Shown here one piece after another: positions 62,544 to 64,000 of a stretch of DNA of 64,000 nt. Numbering within the stretch: the stretch's first letter is position 1; each line of letters starts with the position of its first letter. The translations under genes were made by a program, and so were the position numbers. The notes under the pieces were generated by a model, which saw only the letters and a list, made by a program, of their open reading frames with translations, searched no databases and was not told the origin of the DNA. The DNA lies in NCBI GenBank assembly GCA_024233135.1, contig JACKPZ010000010.1, positions 96,690 to 160,689 of the forward strand, read 5' to 3'. The DNA is from Akkermansiaceae bacterium (GTDB lineage: Bacteria > Verrucomicrobiota > Verrucomicrobiia > Verrucomicrobiales > Akkermansiaceae).

Positions 62544-62867
62544 CTCAAGGGATTTGGGAGCTACGGTGACATCATGATTCGAGACAGGAAGATGTATGTG
62601 GCTCCTACACCTTACGCGCTCACCAACGGGACGGAGCGCCAAGTGACCTTGATTGGATCGGATTCCTTTCGGCCTGCCAGCGGCCTCAAGCCGTGCGGGG
62701 AGTTCAAGCGGGTTGAGTCGGCAAAGCTAATCCGTGGATACAGCTTTGACATGTTGACCCACGAATTGAAACCAACGCACATTGCCAACCCCAATGCAGG
62801 GGTTGAGCATCCTTTCAAAGTATTCCGGTCTTCCAATTCGACTGGGCCGAACGTAACATTGAAATAG
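62544..62867 (+). pseudogene. 3' part of the IS-disrupted restriction endonuclease gene
   Basis: 107 codons (LKGFGSYGDIMI ... TGPNVTLK) plus a TAG continue the frame of the 5' part when the insertion and one duplication are removed. An apparent start codon upstream at 62526 lies in the IS end. The stop ends one base before the methyltransferase ATG, as expected for an R-M operon. Composition matches the 5' part and the methyltransferase. No catalytic motif is evident in this half; it may form part of DNA recognition. Confidence 0.83.
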
Positions 62868-62868
62868 A

Positions 62869-63993
62869 ATGAAGCTATCTTTCACAGGATTGTTCTCTGG
62901 AGCAGGTGGACTAGATCTCGGATTCGAAATGGCAGGTTTTCAGCATCTTTACTCATCCGATATTGACGAATGGAGCGTGAGAACGCTCCGGGACAACAGG
63001 CCAAAATGGGATGCAAGCGAAGCAGATGTTAGAGAGCTTACAGCGCGTGACCTTCCGGACTCTGACGTGATGCTCGCGGGATTCCCCTGCCAAGGGTTTT
63101 CTCTTGGAGGCAACAGACAAGAGGATGACGAGCGGAACTTTCTATTCAAGGAGGTTGTTCGGCTCGCGAAGACCAAGAAGCCCAAATTTGTGGTTATCGA
63201 GAACGTCCTCAATTTGAGGACGATGAAGGAGCCGACGAGCGGCAAGCCTTTTGTTGACGTGATTACCGAGCATTTCGAAGCACTGGGTTATCACATCAAG
63301 CACAACATCTTCCGGGTCTCAGGCTTTGGTGTGCCCCAGACCAGGAGGCGATTCATCTTCATAGCGAGCCTTGATCCGTTCCCCAAGATGTTCCACTGGC
63401 CATCGCCCGAGCCCGACACACCTGCATCTGCTTACCTTGGCGACATTGCCGCTAACCCATTTATTGCGCTCCCAAACCACTCACCAGAGTGGGGTTTTAA
63501 CAGTCGTGTTCACGAGGAGACCGATCAGCCTTTTGATCCGATGGAGGAGCCAGTTCCATGCCGGTTCTCAAGAACTGGTTCTGATGGTCACCCAATCAGG
63601 TCGCTTGATACACCGTTTCCGGCGATTGACACAGCAACTATTTGGGGTTGGGCACAGGGCAACGTCGTTGCAGAGCGCAAAGAGAAGGATCGAGTCAACG
63701 GTTCTTTCGTTCGCAACAGGAATACAGACCTCAAGCTGTGGAGAATCAGTGCTAGTCGTTTGAGGAGCTTCACCGACAGGGAGTATGCCCGCCTGCAGAC
63801 ATTTCCTGACTCCTGGGTGTTTCACGGAGGGAATAAGCGCCATATTCACAAGCAGATTGGCAATGCGGTTCCCGTCCAATTTGCCTTCCGCATCGCCCGT
63901 TTCCTAAAGGCGATCAACAAGGCTCAAGTTTCAGGCAAGGTGATGGAGTCCTTTTCTCGAAATCGGGCATCACAGATTGAACTGGAACTATAA
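62869..63993 (+). CDS. DNA (cytosine-5-)-methyltransferase of a type II R-M system
   Basis: A 374-residue C5 methyltransferase with all main motifs in order: I FSGAGGLDLGFEMAGF, IV FPCQGFSLGG with catalytic C74, VI VVIENVLNL, VIII PQTRRRFIFIA, IX YARLQTFPDSW and X QIGNAVPVQFAF. The target-recognition region (about 200-290) gives no clue to the sequence methylated. Low GC relative to the core genome supports horizontal transfer. It lies one base after the broken endonuclease gene, so it probably still methylates its site while the cognate nuclease is lost. Confidence 0.95.
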   Translation: MKLSFTGLFSGAGGLDLGFEMAGFQHLYSSDIDEWSVRTLRDNRPKWDASEADVRELTARDLPDSDVMLAGFPCQGFSLGGNRQEDDERNFLFKEVVRLAKTKKPKFVVIENVLNLRTMKEPTSGKPFVDVITEHFEALGYHIKHNIFRVSGFGVPQTRRRFIFIASLDPFPKMFHWPSPEPDTPASAYLGDIAANPFIALPNHSPEWGFNSRVHEETDQPFDPMEEPVPCRFSRTGSDGHPIRSLDTPFPAIDTATIWGWAQGNVVAERKEKDRVNGSFVRNRNTDLKLWRISASRLRSFTDREYARLQTFPDSWVFHGGNKRHIHKQIGNAVPVQFAFRIARFLKAINKAQVSGKVMESFSRNRASQIELEL

Positions 63994-64000
63994 GAAGCCC

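Overview
The window is a GC-rich, gene-dense bacterial chromosome segment that most resembles Verrucomicrobiota (Akkermansiaceae/Luteolibacter-like). This placement is an inference. It rests on frequent GTG starts, a bactofilin, a PPi-type PEP carboxykinase, a DUF5695 protein, several secreted glycoside hydrolases with LamG modules, and a CdsA and a DnaX with atypical signature motifs. No rRNA, CRISPR array or prophage is visible. One tRNA gene is present.

Layout. 0-11 kb: a plus-strand block of exported carbohydrate-active proteins (GH43 with a C-terminal carbohydrate-binding-like domain, an HExxH metallopeptidase-like protein, a LamG/GH127 beta-L-arabinofuranosidase, and a DUF5695 protein with a duplicated N-terminal module). 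It looks like a locus for arabinose-containing plant glycans or glycoproteins. 12-19.4 kb: an M24 peptidase, tRNA-Leu(AAG), a three-gene Fbp-type ABC importer, and a galactanase-like GH43. 19.4-31 kb: a membrane protein, the large PPi-type PEP carboxykinase, an acidic membrane protein next to an NtrC-like activator with a degenerate receiver, upp, a TPR protein and dapB. 31-38 kb: a protease-like PDZ lipoprotein, lolD and a ynbA-ynbC-ynbD cluster (CDP-alcohol phosphatidyltransferase, hydrolase/methyltransferase, PAP2/dual-specificity phosphatase). 38-50 kb: bactofilin, a CDF transporter, pcm, a GH75-like protein, dnaX, a ybaB-type gene, an EEP hydrolase, an EF-hand protein, cdsA-dxr, a cysteine-less TlpA-like protein, a HIT protein and a lipase. 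50-60 kb: rlpA, an ECF sigma/membrane protein/PDZ operon, a GH2 beta-galactosidase with an inserted LamG domain, a Sua5-type gene, aroK and queG.

60.2-64 kb: base composition drops after a repeat-rich, strongly palindromic stretch, and an acquired type II restriction-modification cassette begins. Its endonuclease gene keeps a PD-(D/E)xK core but is split by a 1447-bp IS4-type element (61088..62534). The insertion has inverted ends and a perfect 9-bp target duplication. Removing the element plus one duplication copy rejoins the frame into a 247-residue protein directly upstream of an intact cytosine-5 methyltransferase. The best-supported discovery here is therefore a recently inactivated R-M system that leaves an orphan methyltransferase.

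Other points of interest are the tRNA-Leu with an AAG anticodon, the ynb-like lipid cluster without ynbB, the GH127 locus with a protease-like partner, and three copies of a 17-bp palindromic element spaced about 137 bp apart downstream of ynbD.
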